Shown here: piece after piece, positions 1 to 7,900 of the stretch
Numbering within the stretch: position 1 is the first letter of the stretch
Layout: each line of letters opens with the position of its first letter
NCBI RefSeq assembly: GCF_001645185.1
Contig: NZ_LXTQ01000050.1
Coordinates: 186,001 to 250,000 of the forward strand
Length of the DNA: 64,000 nucleotides
Source of the DNA: Methylobacillus sp. MM3
Lineage (GTDB): Bacteria; Pseudomonadota; Gammaproteobacteria; Burkholderiales; Methylophilaceae
Direction of reading: 5' to 3'
Translations under genes and position numbers: made by a program
Notes under the pieces: model-generated
The model's input: only the letters and a program-made list of their open reading frames with translations
Databases searched by the model: none
What the model was told of the DNA's origin: nothing

Positions 1-1
1 G

Positions 2-958
2 CTGAGTTTTTTGATACTTTCCACCTGGCTGCTGGCGGAACATACGCTGATCGAGCCGGAGTACTTCGTGCAACCGAAGCAGCTTTTTCCGCTCTGGCCG
101 GAATGGCATCCCGAGCGCGCGATGGCCTTGTTCGGCGTCACGGCAGCCTGGCTTTTTCTGCCTAAACTGCTGAGCGCGGCACTCATTATCATGCAAGACG
201 CACGCGCCTATGGCGGCACAATACGCCTGGTAATCAGCATGCTGCTCGAATGGGTGTTCTCGATGCTGATGGCGCCGATACGCATGCTGTTCCACACCCA
301 ATTTGTCCTCGCCGCACTGACCGGCTGGCGTATTCAATGGAAATCGCCGCCGCGCGAAGACGCCGCAACACCGTGGAGTACGGCTATCCGCCGCCATGGC
401 TGGCATACGCTGCTGGGCGTGGCATGGGGCGCGGCAGTCTACTGGCTCAACCCGTCCTACCTGCTCTGGATGACGCCCATTCTCGGCGCCCTGGTCTTGT
501 CGATCCCGATCTCGGTCATCACCAGCAGCCCGGAGCTGGGCCGCAAATTCCGCAAACTGGGGCTCTTCCTTATTCCCGAAGAGTCGCGCCAGCCAGAAGA
601 ACTGCAAAGCGTACAAACGGAAATGGAGTATGTCGTCAAACAACATGACTTCGCCGAAGCCGTCACCGACCCTGGCGTAAATGCACTGGTATGCTCGCTT
701 GGCGTCTCACGGCAACATCCGTCTGAAATGCTGACCCGCCACCGGCGCCAGCTGGTGGATATGGCCCTGAAAAACGGCCCGCATGCGCTGACCGGGCAGC
801 ACAAGATGATCCTGCTAAACGACGCGAAAGCCATGTCGCACCTGCATTTCCAGGTCTGGGCATCACCGGCTGCCCACGCAAGCTGGTTCCGGGTTGAAGT
901 ACAAACGCCTAAGGTGAGGACTTTCGGCATGGAGTTCGTGAAACCGGCGTATGCGTGA
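2..958 (+). CDS. opgH: Glucans biosynthesis glucosyltransferase H, C-terminal part (5' truncated by window)
   Basis: OpgH is the inner-membrane glucosyltransferase that builds the beta-glucan backbone of osmoregulated periplasmic glucans from UDP-glucose. Only the last ~318 residues are present; the frame is open from base 2, so the N-terminal part and GT2 catalytic domain lie outside the window. What is visible matches the C-terminal half of the family: several hydrophobic segments, a run with PIRMLFHTQFV and W-rich loops, then a soluble tail of about 120 residues. The UDP-glucose it needs could come from the galU encoded nearby. A rho-independent terminator follows directly. The family assignment is by recognition of the C-terminal membrane block and is quite secure. 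Confidence 0.9.
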   Translation: MSFLILSTWLLAEHTLIEPEYFVQPKQLFPLWPEWHPERAMALFGVTAAWLFLPKLLSAALIIMQDARAYGGTIRLVISMLLEWVFSMLMAPIRMLFHTQFVLAALTGWRIQWKSPPREDAATPWSTAIRRHGWHTLLGVAWGAAVYWLNPSYLLWMTPILGALVLSIPISVITSSPELGRKFRKLGLFLIPEESRQPEELQSVQTEMEYVVKQHDFAEAVTDPGVNALVCSLGVSRQHPSEMLTRHRRQLVDMALKNGPHALTGQHKMILLNDAKAMSHLHFQVWASPAAHASWFRVEVQTPKVRTFGMEFVKPAYA

Positions 959-972
959 CGGATTTCATAATT

Positions 973-1010
973 AAAAAGCCGTGCGCTAGTTTTGATCGCA
1001 CGGCTTTTTT
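973..1010 (+). terminator. Rho-independent terminator after opgH
   Basis: An inverted repeat, AAGCCGTGCG paired with CGCACGGCTT around an 11-nt loop, is followed by a T run. It starts 15 nt after the opgH stop. The A run on the left side could let it work in both directions. Confidence 0.85.
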
Positions 1011-1079
1011 GAGTCTGCCACCCTCAGCCTGGCCCTTTTTCCGCAAGAGAAGGGGCTAACGGATTCCAGCCTGCGCGAA

Positions 1080-1350
1080 TAACAAACTCGGAATGGCGAC
1101 ATACCCGCTTTTCATCCCCCTTCTGTCGCGCTGAGCAGCGCAGTCGAGACGGGGGATTTCGGTGGGCGTCTGTTTGAGCGCAGCGAGTTCAGCCCGCCGC
1201 CCGGCTCGACGAGCAGCGCAAGGGAGTGCGAAGCACCGCAGCGGCAGGGTGTCTTTTTCTTTGGGTTCTTTCTTTTGGACAAGAAAAAGAAAGAACCTCG
1301 CCTGTCGGGGCGAGTCCCGACCCTCCAAGCATCAACGACCACGCGGCTAG
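1080..1350. repeat. Dispersed betaproteobacterial intergenic repeat with strong inverted repeat
   Basis: No credible gene lies in 1011-1459. The stretch holds GC-rich, phrase-like sequence ending in a perfect 13-bp inverted repeat (1264-1276 and 1285-1297, arms GGTTCTTTCTTTT) with an 8-nt loop, immediately followed by a second small stem (CTCGCC/GGCGAG). Near-identical text is familiar from intergenic regions of many betaproteobacterial genomes, where it generates spurious ORFs on both strands. I therefore treat the overlapping short frames here as non-coding. The familiarity is from memory; a genome self-search would settle the copy number. Confidence 0.6.
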
Positions 1351-1381
1351 CAGGCTCCCCGCCCTATTGAAACTCCAAACG

Positions 1382-1408
1382 AAAAAAGCCGGCATTCGCC
1401 GGCTTTAT
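1382..1408 (-). terminator. Rho-independent terminator for epsL
   Basis: Stem AAGCCGGC/GCCGGCTT with a 4-nt ATTC loop; read on the minus strand the stem is followed by a T6 run. It lies about 50 nt past the epsL stop codon, in the correct orientation to end the galE-galU-epsL transcript. Confidence 0.8.
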
Positions 1409-1459
1409 ACCCCCCTCCCGCAAGGAGAGAGGGAAGAGATTTCAGAGATTCCTTGGAGC

Positions 1460-2752
1460 TTAAAAGAGAAACTGCGCGTTGATACTCGCCGAAGTCGCCT
1501 TGTAATCGAAATCCTCGAAGTTCGACGTGCGCTTGTCGTGTTGCAGCGCGCCGGTGACGATGATGTTGCGCGTGGCTTTCCAGTCGGCAGCCAGCAGAAA
1601 CATCTGCAACTGATCGTCGCGTAGTTCGGGAATCGAGACGATGGCGCCGCGATATTCCCGGTCGCTGTAGTCGTAACGCGCGCGGAATGTGGTCTTGGGG
1701 CTGTACTCCCACACCGGCGAAATCGAGAAGGTTTCCGCGATGTAATAGCTGTTCTCGTCCTCCTGATAGCTATAGAGATTACGGGATACCGACACGTTCA
1801 ACTGCGTCTTGTCCGTGATATCCCAGCGATACAGCAGGCGGCCCACCATGCCCGAATAATCGCGGTCGTCAAAATGGTCGTGCTCGCGCTTCACATAGCC
1901 CAGCTTGGCATCGAAAGACGACTTGCCGGTCAGGCGCCAGAACATGTTGGCTTCGGTCTCGCTTTGATCGAAGCCGCTGTCCAGCTGCGCCACCGGGTCC
2001 AACTCGCGACCGCGATATTCGCCGTCAGTTTCGCGCTGTATGAGCGAAATCCAGTTTTGCGAAGAAGCAATGTATTTGCCGCCGAATTCGAAACCATCCT
2101 GTTGATAGTCGCCGACCGCTTCGAAGGTTTTGCTGTTGCGTGCCCGCACGTCGAGCAGGCCGCCGATGGCGTGGAACCCGCCGCCCAGATCGCCATCCAC
2201 GGTGAATAACCGGACGTTGCTGGTCTGGACGTTTTTCTCGGTTTCGCGGAACTCGGCGAAGCTGTTCATTTCCTGCTTCTGCTCAGCAAGTAGAACGCCC
2301 GTGATGCGCGGCGTCAAGTGCCAGTGCCAGGCAGCGCTGTAGTTGAACGCGGTGTAATCGAGAAAATCATAGGTCTTGAAGCGATTATCGACCACCATCG
2401 CTTCGACCACGAAACGCTGCAGCGAATACGATTTGTCGATGCGTATCCCGGCGTTTGTCGTATAGATGATGTCGGACTTTTGCGAACGGCCGAGTTCCGG
2501 TTCCGGATCTTCGGAGCCGGACAGGCGGAACAGGTTGCTGTCGTAGCGCACCTGCCCGCCCAGAATGAAGTTCAGCGTGTCGGTATTTTCGATCTTGTCC
2601 AGCGGGTCGCCAGTGTAAGCGGTACCGCCGCCAGCCATGGAGACCAGCGGAGATACTGCCAGACAGCTGGCGACAACGAGTTGAGATGCATTGATGCTAT
2701 AGGTCCGGTGCGCTGATTTCTTCGATTTGACGGCGCTGGAAGAAATGGTCAT
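1460..2752 (-). CDS. epsL: Outer-membrane beta-barrel protein of exopolysaccharide locus (EpsL family)
   Basis: The 430-residue product begins with a basic, hydrophobic leader (roughly residues 15-42, ending in SMAGG). The rest consists of alternating amphipathic strands rich in Tyr, Trp, Arg and Asp (for example LFRLSGSEDPEP, SAAWHWHLTPRITG, RYDYSDREYRGA) and ends in AQFLF. A terminal phenylalanine is the usual BAM recognition feature of outer-membrane barrels. Length and style fit the EpsL family of methanolan-type eps loci, proposed to act in export or surface handling of the polymer. It is the last gene of the leftward block after galU, with 65 nt between them, and is followed by a terminator. 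The barrel call is firm; the exact transport role is inference. Confidence 0.75.
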   Translation of the reverse strand: MTISSSAVKSKKSAHRTYSINASQLVVASCLAVSPLVSMAGGGTAYTGDPLDKIENTDTLNFILGGQVRYDSNLFRLSGSEDPEPELGRSQKSDIIYTTNAGIRIDKSYSLQRFVVEAMVVDNRFKTYDFLDYTAFNYSAAWHWHLTPRITGVLLAEQKQEMNSFAEFRETEKNVQTSNVRLFTVDGDLGGGFHAIGGLLDVRARNSKTFEAVGDYQQDGFEFGGKYIASSQNWISLIQRETDGEYRGRELDPVAQLDSGFDQSETEANMFWRLTGKSSFDAKLGYVKREHDHFDDRDYSGMVGRLLYRWDITDKTQLNVSVSRNLYSYQEDENSYYIAETFSISPVWEYSPKTTFRARYDYSDREYRGAIVSIPELRDDQLQMFLLAADWKATRNIIVTGALQHDKRTSNFEDFDYKATSASINAQFLF

Positions 2753-2817
2753 TCGTTATGCCCCTTTTATTGCAATCCCTTTATTCTTTTTGACCTTAGC
2801 ATAGCAAAAATCAAACA

Positions 2818-3756
2818 TCAACTTTTACCGCCAACCACCAGCAATTCCCTCGTTTTTTCAGACGTTTGTGTGGTTTTTTTTGCAGATTGTCCGAACATTC
2901 CTTCCAGCATCGCACGAAACTCCTTGCCGACCTCTGGATGCCGCAGGCCGAGCTTGACCGTCGCTTCGAGATATCCGCTCTTGGAACCACAGTCGTAGCG
3001 TACGCCCTGGTAGCGATAAGCGAGCACTTGCTCTTCGTTGAGCAGCGCCGAAATGCCATCCGTCAGCTGGATTTCGCCGCCGGAACCGGCCTGGATGTTT
3101 TCAAGAAAATGAAAAATGCGCGGCGTCAGCACATAGCGGCCGACTACGCCCAGCGTGGAAGGCGCATCTTCGGGCTTAGGCTTTTCGACGATTGCAGAAA
3201 CCTGCTCCACCGTTTCGTCCAATGGACGCGAGGCGACGATGCCGTAGCTGCGGGTCTGTTCGCGCGGGACATTTTCCACGCCCAGCAGCGAGCAATTGTA
3301 GTAATCGAAGGCTTGCGTCATCTGCTTCATCACGGGCGTTTCTCCATCCAGCAGGTCATCGGCCAGCAGTACCGCGAAAGGCTCGTCCTGCACCACCGGC
3401 TTCGCCATCAGCACGGCGTGCCCCAGACCCAATGCGCGATTCTGGCGAATATAGATGCAGTTGATATTGCGCGGCACGATGCTGCGCAGTGCTTTCAGCA
3501 GGCTTTCCTTGCCGTTGCGTTCGAGCTCGTTTTCAAGCTCGTAGGCCACATCGAAATGGTCAGAGATGGAGCGCTTGTTGCGCCCGGTAATAAAAATCAT
3601 GTCCGTGATGCCGGCCGCGACAGCTTCCTCGACGGCATACTGGATCAGGGGTTTGTCCACAATGGGCAGCATCTCTTTCGGGCTGGCCTTGGTGGCGGGG
3701 AGAAAACGGGTGCCGAGACCGGCAACGGGAAATACGGCTTTGGTAATCTTTTTCAT
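2818..3756 (-). CDS. galU: UTP--glucose-1-phosphate uridylyltransferase
   Basis: Makes UDP-glucose from UTP and glucose-1-phosphate in the cytoplasm, the precursor for UDP-galactose (via GalE), exopolysaccharide and OpgH glucans. The 312-residue length is typical for bacterial GalU. The N-terminal nucleotide-binding signature [18 protein letters not shown] is intact at about residues 14-31, and LLADDLLDG near residue 130 is the family's metal/nucleotide region. It sits 36 nt downstream of galE and upstream of epsL on the same strand, so the three probably share a transcript. Nothing is odd except a Lys/Thr-rich tail of about 25 residues. Confidence 0.95.
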   Translation of the reverse strand: MKKITKAVFPVAGLGTRFLPATKASPKEMLPIVDKPLIQYAVEEAVAAGITDMIFITGRNKRSISDHFDVAYELENELERNGKESLLKALRSIVPRNINCIYIRQNRALGLGHAVLMAKPVVQDEPFAVLLADDLLDGETPVMKQMTQAFDYYNCSLLGVENVPREQTRSYGIVASRPLDETVEQVSAIVEKPKPEDAPSTLGVVGRYVLTPRIFHFLENIQAGSGGEIQLTDGISALLNEEQVLAYRYQGVRYDCGSKSGYLEATVKLGLRHPEVGKEFRAMLEGMFGQSAKKTTQTSEKTRELLVVGGKS

Positions 3757-3792
3757 GATATCGATTCTTGCTAGTTGATAAAAAGGTTTAAA

Positions 3793-4791
3793 TCAGGCGA
3801 CGCAGCGTTTGCGCTCGCTCTGCAGGTGGATCATTTCCCACTGCCAGGCATGAGCGATGATGGTGTCGAGATCGGAATAGACCGGCAGCCATCCCAGTTC
3901 CTCGCGGGCCAGCGTGGCATCCGCGACCAGCATCGCCGGGTCGCCAGCGCGGCGCGAGCCTTCCGCGACACGCACGATGCAGCCAGTCACGCGCTCGGCG
4001 GCGTCTATCACTTCCTGCACGGTATAGCCGGATTCATTGCCCAGGTTGTAGCGGCGGCTCAAACCCGTCGCCATCAGGCGTTGCAGCCCCAGCAAATGGG
4101 CGGTGCAAAGATCGACCACATGAATGTAGTCGCGCACGCAGGTGCCGTCCGGCGTGTCGTAATCGCGGCCGAACACGGTGATCGCCTCGCGGCGGCCGGA
4201 AAGCGCCTGCAGCACCAGCGGAATCAAATGGGTTTCGGGTTCGTGACGTTCGCCCAGCAGGCCGGAAGGATCGGCGCCGGCAGCATTGAAATAGCGCAGG
4301 CAAACCGACTTGAGGCCATAGGCGTCGTCGTAGTCGTTCAGAATCTGCTCGACCATCCATTTCGTACGGCCGTAAGGGTTCACCGGATTTTTCGGGTGCG
4401 AAGGATCGATGGGCACATACTCCGGCTCACCGAAAATGGCGGCGGTCGAGGAGAAAATGAAATATTCCACATCATGCTTCACCATCGCATCCAGCAGGTT
4501 GAGCGTATTGGTGACGTTGTTCTGGTAATACTTGCCTGGCTGGCGGACCGACTCGCCCACCTGAATGCAGGACGCGAAATGCATGACCGCATCCGGCCTG
4601 TGCGTCGCAAACACTTCATCCAGCCTGGCCTTGTCCGCGAGATCGCCCTTGACGAATTCCCCACCCAGCACCGCATCGCGGAAACCGGAAGAAAGATTAT
4701 CAAATGTAACTACCGCATGCCCTTGTTCCAGCAGCATTTTTACCATGTGCGAACCAATGTATCCTGCGCCGCCAACGACTAGTATTTTCAT
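3793..4791 (-). CDS. galE: UDP-glucose 4-epimerase
   Basis: Interconverts UDP-glucose and UDP-galactose using bound NAD. The 332 residues carry the Rossmann motif GGAGYIGSH (residues 7-15), the SSTAAIFG strand with the catalytic Ser/Thr (about 114-121) and the SDR catalytic pair Y140-x3-K144 (PYGRTK). C-terminal substrate-binding elements such as NLGNESGYTVQEV are present. An AAGGATCC ribosome-binding sequence precedes the ATG. It lies between a WecG-type glycosyltransferase and galU, which fits supply of both UDP-hexoses to the eps pathway. Confidence 0.95.
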   Translation of the reverse strand: MKILVVGGAGYIGSHMVKMLLEQGHAVVTFDNLSSGFRDAVLGGEFVKGDLADKARLDEVFATHRPDAVMHFASCIQVGESVRQPGKYYQNNVTNTLNLLDAMVKHDVEYFIFSSTAAIFGEPEYVPIDPSHPKNPVNPYGRTKWMVEQILNDYDDAYGLKSVCLRYFNAAGADPSGLLGERHEPETHLIPLVLQALSGRREAITVFGRDYDTPDGTCVRDYIHVVDLCTAHLLGLQRLMATGLSRRYNLGNESGYTVQEVIDAAERVTGCIVRVAEGSRRAGDPAMLVADATLAREELGWLPVYSDLDTIIAHAWQWEMIHLQSERKRCVA

Positions 4792-4810
4792 AATGGATCC
4801 TTATACGTTT

Positions 4811-5581
4811 TTAAAAGCCGGCTTGAGACCGGCTGCCCGAAACCCTGCTGTTGCTGTCCTTGCGGTATTTGAGGCAGTGCGCGAAAAACACCAGCATGTC
4901 CACCGTATAGCGCCGCATCAGGCGGCGCGGCTCGTGATATAAGCGGAACAGCCATTCCATGCGGATTTTCTGAATGAATTCAGGGGCGCGCGGTTTGCTG
5001 CCGGCCCAGAAATCGAACAGAGCCCCCACCCCGGTGACAACGCCGGCATTCAGCGCATCGCGATGGTTGAGGATCCATTCCTCCTGCAAGGGATTGCCCA
5101 GCGCCACCAGCAGCACTTCGGCCTCGGAGCGATTGATGCGCTCGACGATATGCGGATCGCGCAAGCCGCTATAACCGTCGCAATAGCCGACCACCACCTG
5201 TCCCAACTCGCGCTCGACGTATGCCGCGGCTTTTTCCACGATTTCCGGATGCGCGCCCAGCATGTACACGCGCAGCGGGCGCGAGGATTCGCGGAACAGA
5301 TAGGGAGTGAAGTCGGTACCGTTCAAATTGGCCTTGAACGCGCGCCCATGCAGGCACTTGGCAACGATATCGATACCGATACCGTCGTTGACGATGAGCA
5401 CGCTGTCGTTAGCCATGCGGTTCAATAGCTTCTTGCACTTGACGACGAAATTGCTGTTGGCAAACAGCAGCGAAATTTTTTCGTGCTCACGCAGTACGGA
5501 TAACAGATGCATCGCCAGATCCTGTGGCGTTGCCTCGTGGACGGGAAAGCCGGCAATGGGCACAACCTTACCCAGACTCAT
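4811..5581 (-). CDS. WecG/TagA/CpsF-family glycosyltransferase (GT26)
   Basis: The 256-residue protein shows the family landmarks: LFANSNFVVKCKKL near the N-terminus, NDGIGIDIVAKCLHG (about 65-79), GTDFTPYLF, LGAHPEIVEKAAAYV and VALGNPLQEEWI, then GVGALFDFWAG. Family members transfer a sugar such as ManNAcA, or another hexose, to a lipid-linked intermediate at the membrane. It is the first gene of the block WecG-type GT, galE, galU, epsL and is preceded at 5622-5636 by a sigma-54-like promoter. AAGGAA at 8 nt before the ATG supports this start. The acceptor and donor sugar cannot be read from sequence. Confidence 0.85.
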   Translation of the reverse strand: MSLGKVVPIAGFPVHEATPQDLAMHLLSVLREHEKISLLFANSNFVVKCKKLLNRMANDSVLIVNDGIGIDIVAKCLHGRAFKANLNGTDFTPYLFRESSRPLRVYMLGAHPEIVEKAAAYVERELGQVVVGYCDGYSGLRDPHIVERINRSEAEVLLVALGNPLQEEWILNHRDALNAGVVTGVGALFDFWAGSKPRAPEFIQKIRMEWLFRLYHEPRRLMRRYTVDMLVFFAHCLKYRKDSNSRVSGSRSQAGF

Positions 5582-5621
5582 TCGAATTTTTCCTTATCAG
5601 GCGGTAACGCCTAAAGAAATA

Positions 5622-5636
5622 GCAATCCGCGTGCCA
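5622..5636 (-). promoter_or_regulatory. Sigma-54 (-24/-12) promoter
   Basis: On the minus strand this reads TGGCACGCGGATTGC, a full match to TGGCAC-N5-TTGC with GG and GC ten nucleotides apart. It points leftward into the WecG-type gene, whose ATG is about 41 nt downstream of the -12 element. It lies in the only sizeable gap between the long acyltransferase/secreted-protein operon and the galE/galU/epsL block. Confidence 0.75.
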
Positions 5637-5693
5637 TCAATTCAAGTTATTGATTTTTAATAGAATATATTGATACTGACAGCTATTGGGAAA

Positions 5694-5728
5694 GGGGTTG
5701 ACGTCGCCGTCCAACGACATCAACCCCA
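5694..5728 (-). terminator. Stem-loop, probable terminator of the long eps operon
   Basis: GGGGTTGACGTCG pairs with CGACATCAACCCC (one G-U type mismatch) around a 9-nt loop. It lies about 60 nt past the stop of the secreted unknown at 5787-6851 in its reading direction. The T run is short, so termination is likely but not certain. Confidence 0.55.
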
Positions 5729-5786
5729 AACCATATGCTAAGTTCATGATTTATATGAACTAGGATTGTCTCCGTAAGTAGACAAT

Positions 5787-6851
5787 CTACTTGCGTTGCG
5801 ACTTGCCCGGTTTTGTAGCCGGGGCCGTCGTCGTAGTGGTGGTCGTAGTACTCGTACCCGAGGTCAGGTCCTTGCCGTAATCCATCGGCAGGAATTGGAG
5901 CTTGTCCCAGGGAAAGCCATTGAGGACAGCATAGTTGGGATGCCCACCGAAGAGCGTTGGGTACGGGTCAGGCTTCCCCAATGCCGTGTACGAAACGGCA
6001 TTCTGCGCACGCAAGGCCAAGGCACCGGAACGATCCCACACCACGAAACCGTATTTTTGCGCGGCCTTGGCGATGATCTTGCCCGCCTTGCTCATCGGCA
6101 GCGCATCGACATTGACTGCAGGGTCGAGCCGGAAGCGCAACCCTTCCGGAATGCGATTGGGCGCAGACGTGGGGTTGGACCCGTCCGAGCGGTTGGCCGG
6201 CCATGAGAACAGGCTTTTATCCTCGGCGTCCACCACCGAGAACCCGATCGCATGCCTGATTTCGCCGCGCTGCAATTCCTCCGCGGTAATTTGCCCGCCG
6301 AGAAAGGAAAGACTGGTGGCCGTGACGCCGTAATACTTGTAAAACACGCCGTTGCTGGCAGAGGCATTCTGGATGCGCCCACCCCAGCATGCCTGCCACT
6401 TTCCATCCACTTTTTTAGCCTGCCAGAACTCCCACACGGTATCGGTCGAAGGCTGGTAAACCGTCATTTCGGAATCCGTTCCCCTGGAAGGAAGGGCGTA
6501 ATCCGGGACAGGAACCGCGGACCACTGTTCCGTCAGGCTGGTATCCGAATAGCCTTTCTTCTGGCAATCCCACTGGGTGACTTTCATCGTCGGCGCGCCG
6601 GCGGCGGCGATATAGACGGGGCTGGTGTATTCCTTCGTATTGATGGTCACGGTGCCGTAATAAGCCGCTTTCTGGCGCAGGATTTCCTTCACGAAATTGG
6701 CCGAATTGGAGTGCAAGGGCACTGCCGCGGGGATAGGTGTGTACCAGAAGCTGGTCGGGGCGTATACGGCGTCGGTTATCACGGCCTCTGCCGATGCGCC
6801 AAGCGGCATCGCAAGCAGCGCGAATAAAAGAAGTTTTTTATTTGAGTTCAT
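5787..6851 (-). CDS. Secreted protein of unknown function in the eps operon, Thr-rich tail
   Basis: I do not recognise a named family. The 354-residue product has a clear signal peptide (residues 1-22, LLLFALLAMPLGASA, cleavage near ASA-EA). The body is rich in Trp, Tyr and Gly, with motifs such as FWYTPIP near the N-terminus, VWEFWQAKK, CWGGRI, GEIRHAIGFSV, IPEGLRFRLDP and YGFVVWDRSGA. A tail containing eight consecutive threonines and a basic end (KPGKSQRK) follows. Three cysteines remain in the mature part. Its start overlaps the stop of the upstream acyltransferase by 14 nt, so it is translated with the eps genes. This suggests a periplasmic or extracellular protein acting on or binding the polymer, for example a lyase-like or lectin-like fold; that is inference only. 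Confidence 0.6.
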   Translation of the reverse strand: MNSNKKLLLFALLAMPLGASAEAVITDAVYAPTSFWYTPIPAAVPLHSNSANFVKEILRQKAAYYGTVTINTKEYTSPVYIAAAGAPTMKVTQWDCQKKGYSDTSLTEQWSAVPVPDYALPSRGTDSEMTVYQPSTDTVWEFWQAKKVDGKWQACWGGRIQNASASNGVFYKYYGVTATSLSFLGGQITAEELQRGEIRHAIGFSVVDAEDKSLFSWPANRSDGSNPTSAPNRIPEGLRFRLDPAVNVDALPMSKAGKIIAKAAQKYGFVVWDRSGALALRAQNAVSYTALGKPDPYPTLFGGHPNYAVLNGFPWDKLQFLPMDYGKDLTSGTSTTTTTTTTAPATKPGKSQRK

Positions 6852-7830
6852 AAGTTGCTCCTACGCGTAGTTTTGAAGATATCCGTTTACCGAGAGCGAT
6901 CCACCGCTGCTCGTAGTAAAAGGTCGAGATATGCGCGCTGATGAACAGGACGGCCAACAGCAATGGTCTTTTCGCATATTTTTCAAGATCACCGCCCGAG
7001 CCTAGCCACGTCGTCGCGAGAAATGGATGAATCACGTACAGCGCGAATGAAATGGTGGCGATATAAACCAGTAGTCTGTTTCGCAGCAAGCCATCGATGG
7101 CGGTGTTGTGGTTGAACAAGGTGGCGCCGACCAGTATCGCGGCAAAATAAGGCCGCAGATAACACATGAATCCGGCGCTCGGATGGCACGAAATCAGCAG
7201 CAGAACAAACGTCACCGACAAACTCGCGCGGCTCACAAGCATCCGCAGGATGTCGGGCAGCTTGCCGTTGTAAATCAGCGCCAGCATCGCGCCGGCGAGG
7301 ATCTCGTCGATGCGCAGATGCGTCATGATCGAATAGTGCACACCCTGGGTCGCGCGCAGCAGTGTCACGGCGATCAGCAGAACAGGAATCAGCAACAGGC
7401 CGCGTTTGTGGAAAAAAGCGACCAGCATCGCGATACCCAGGTAGAAATGTATTTCGACGCACAAGGACCAAAGATGCGGCGTCGTGGCAACGAGTTTATC
7501 CGGCGGATAATTGACGTAAAACAGGAAATGCGCGAACCAGATTTCGCGCGTAACCGGTGAAATCAGAAACATCAACGTCATGTAGAGCCATGCCAGCGGC
7601 AGGATGCGGAAAAACCGCCGGATCAGGAAATCCGCCAGCCCGTAGCGCGTCAGCAGAAAATGCGTAACAAGAAACCCCGACAATATGAAAAAGATCACCA
7701 TGCCCAGAATGCCGGCCGTGACATTCAGCTGCCACGCATGCGGCCCCAAAGGCAACAAATGCGTCGCCAGCACCAGCAATATGCTGATGCCGCGCCAGCC
7801 ATCCAGCACGGCAAATCTACCGTTTTCCAA
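6838..7830 (-). CDS. Acyltransferase family 3 (polysaccharide O-acyltransferase)
   Basis: 330-residue integral membrane protein with about ten hydrophobic helices. The N-terminus has the acyltransferase-3 hallmark LDGWRGISILLVLATHLLPLG with the conserved His in helix 1, followed by FFILSGFLVTHFLL and RRFFRILPLAW. These enzymes move acetyl or similar groups from a cytoplasmic donor to sugars on the periplasmic side. It is one of three such genes in a row and ends overlapping the secreted unknown. The start ATG follows GGAGT at a normal distance. The sugar modified is unknown. Confidence 0.85.
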   Translation of the reverse strand: MENGRFAVLDGWRGISILLVLATHLLPLGPHAWQLNVTAGILGMVIFFILSGFLVTHFLLTRYGLADFLIRRFFRILPLAWLYMTLMFLISPVTREIWFAHFLFYVNYPPDKLVATTPHLWSLCVEIHFYLGIAMLVAFFHKRGLLLIPVLLIAVTLLRATQGVHYSIMTHLRIDEILAGAMLALIYNGKLPDILRMLVSRASLSVTFVLLLISCHPSAGFMCYLRPYFAAILVGATLFNHNTAIDGLLRNRLLVYIATISFALYVIHPFLATTWLGSGGDLEKYAKRPLLLAVLFISAHISTFYYEQRWIALGKRISSKLRVGATYELK

Positions 7831-7854
7831 AACGGACTCCTTATAAAGTATTTC

Positions 7855-7882
7855 GGGCGCCCCGCTTATGTGCTGGGCGCCC
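7855..7882. other. GC-rich stem-loop between two acyltransferase genes
   Basis: GGGCGCCC occurs twice, 12 nt apart (7855-7862, 7875-7882). Each copy is self-complementary and the two can pair with each other. There is no T run, so mRNA processing or partial attenuation within the operon is more likely than full termination. Confidence 0.4.
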
Positions 7883-7900
7883 CTCCCTTAAAGCGGCGAC

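Noticed and set aside
1056-1395. Several short overlapping ORFs in the opgH-epsL gap
   Set aside because: They occur on both strands over a repeat element and look like translated repeat, without ribosome sites.
3775-4782. Long plus-strand open frame opposite galE
   Set aside because: It is the antisense shadow of galE; composition is His/Gln/Arg-rich nonsense and no family is recognisable.
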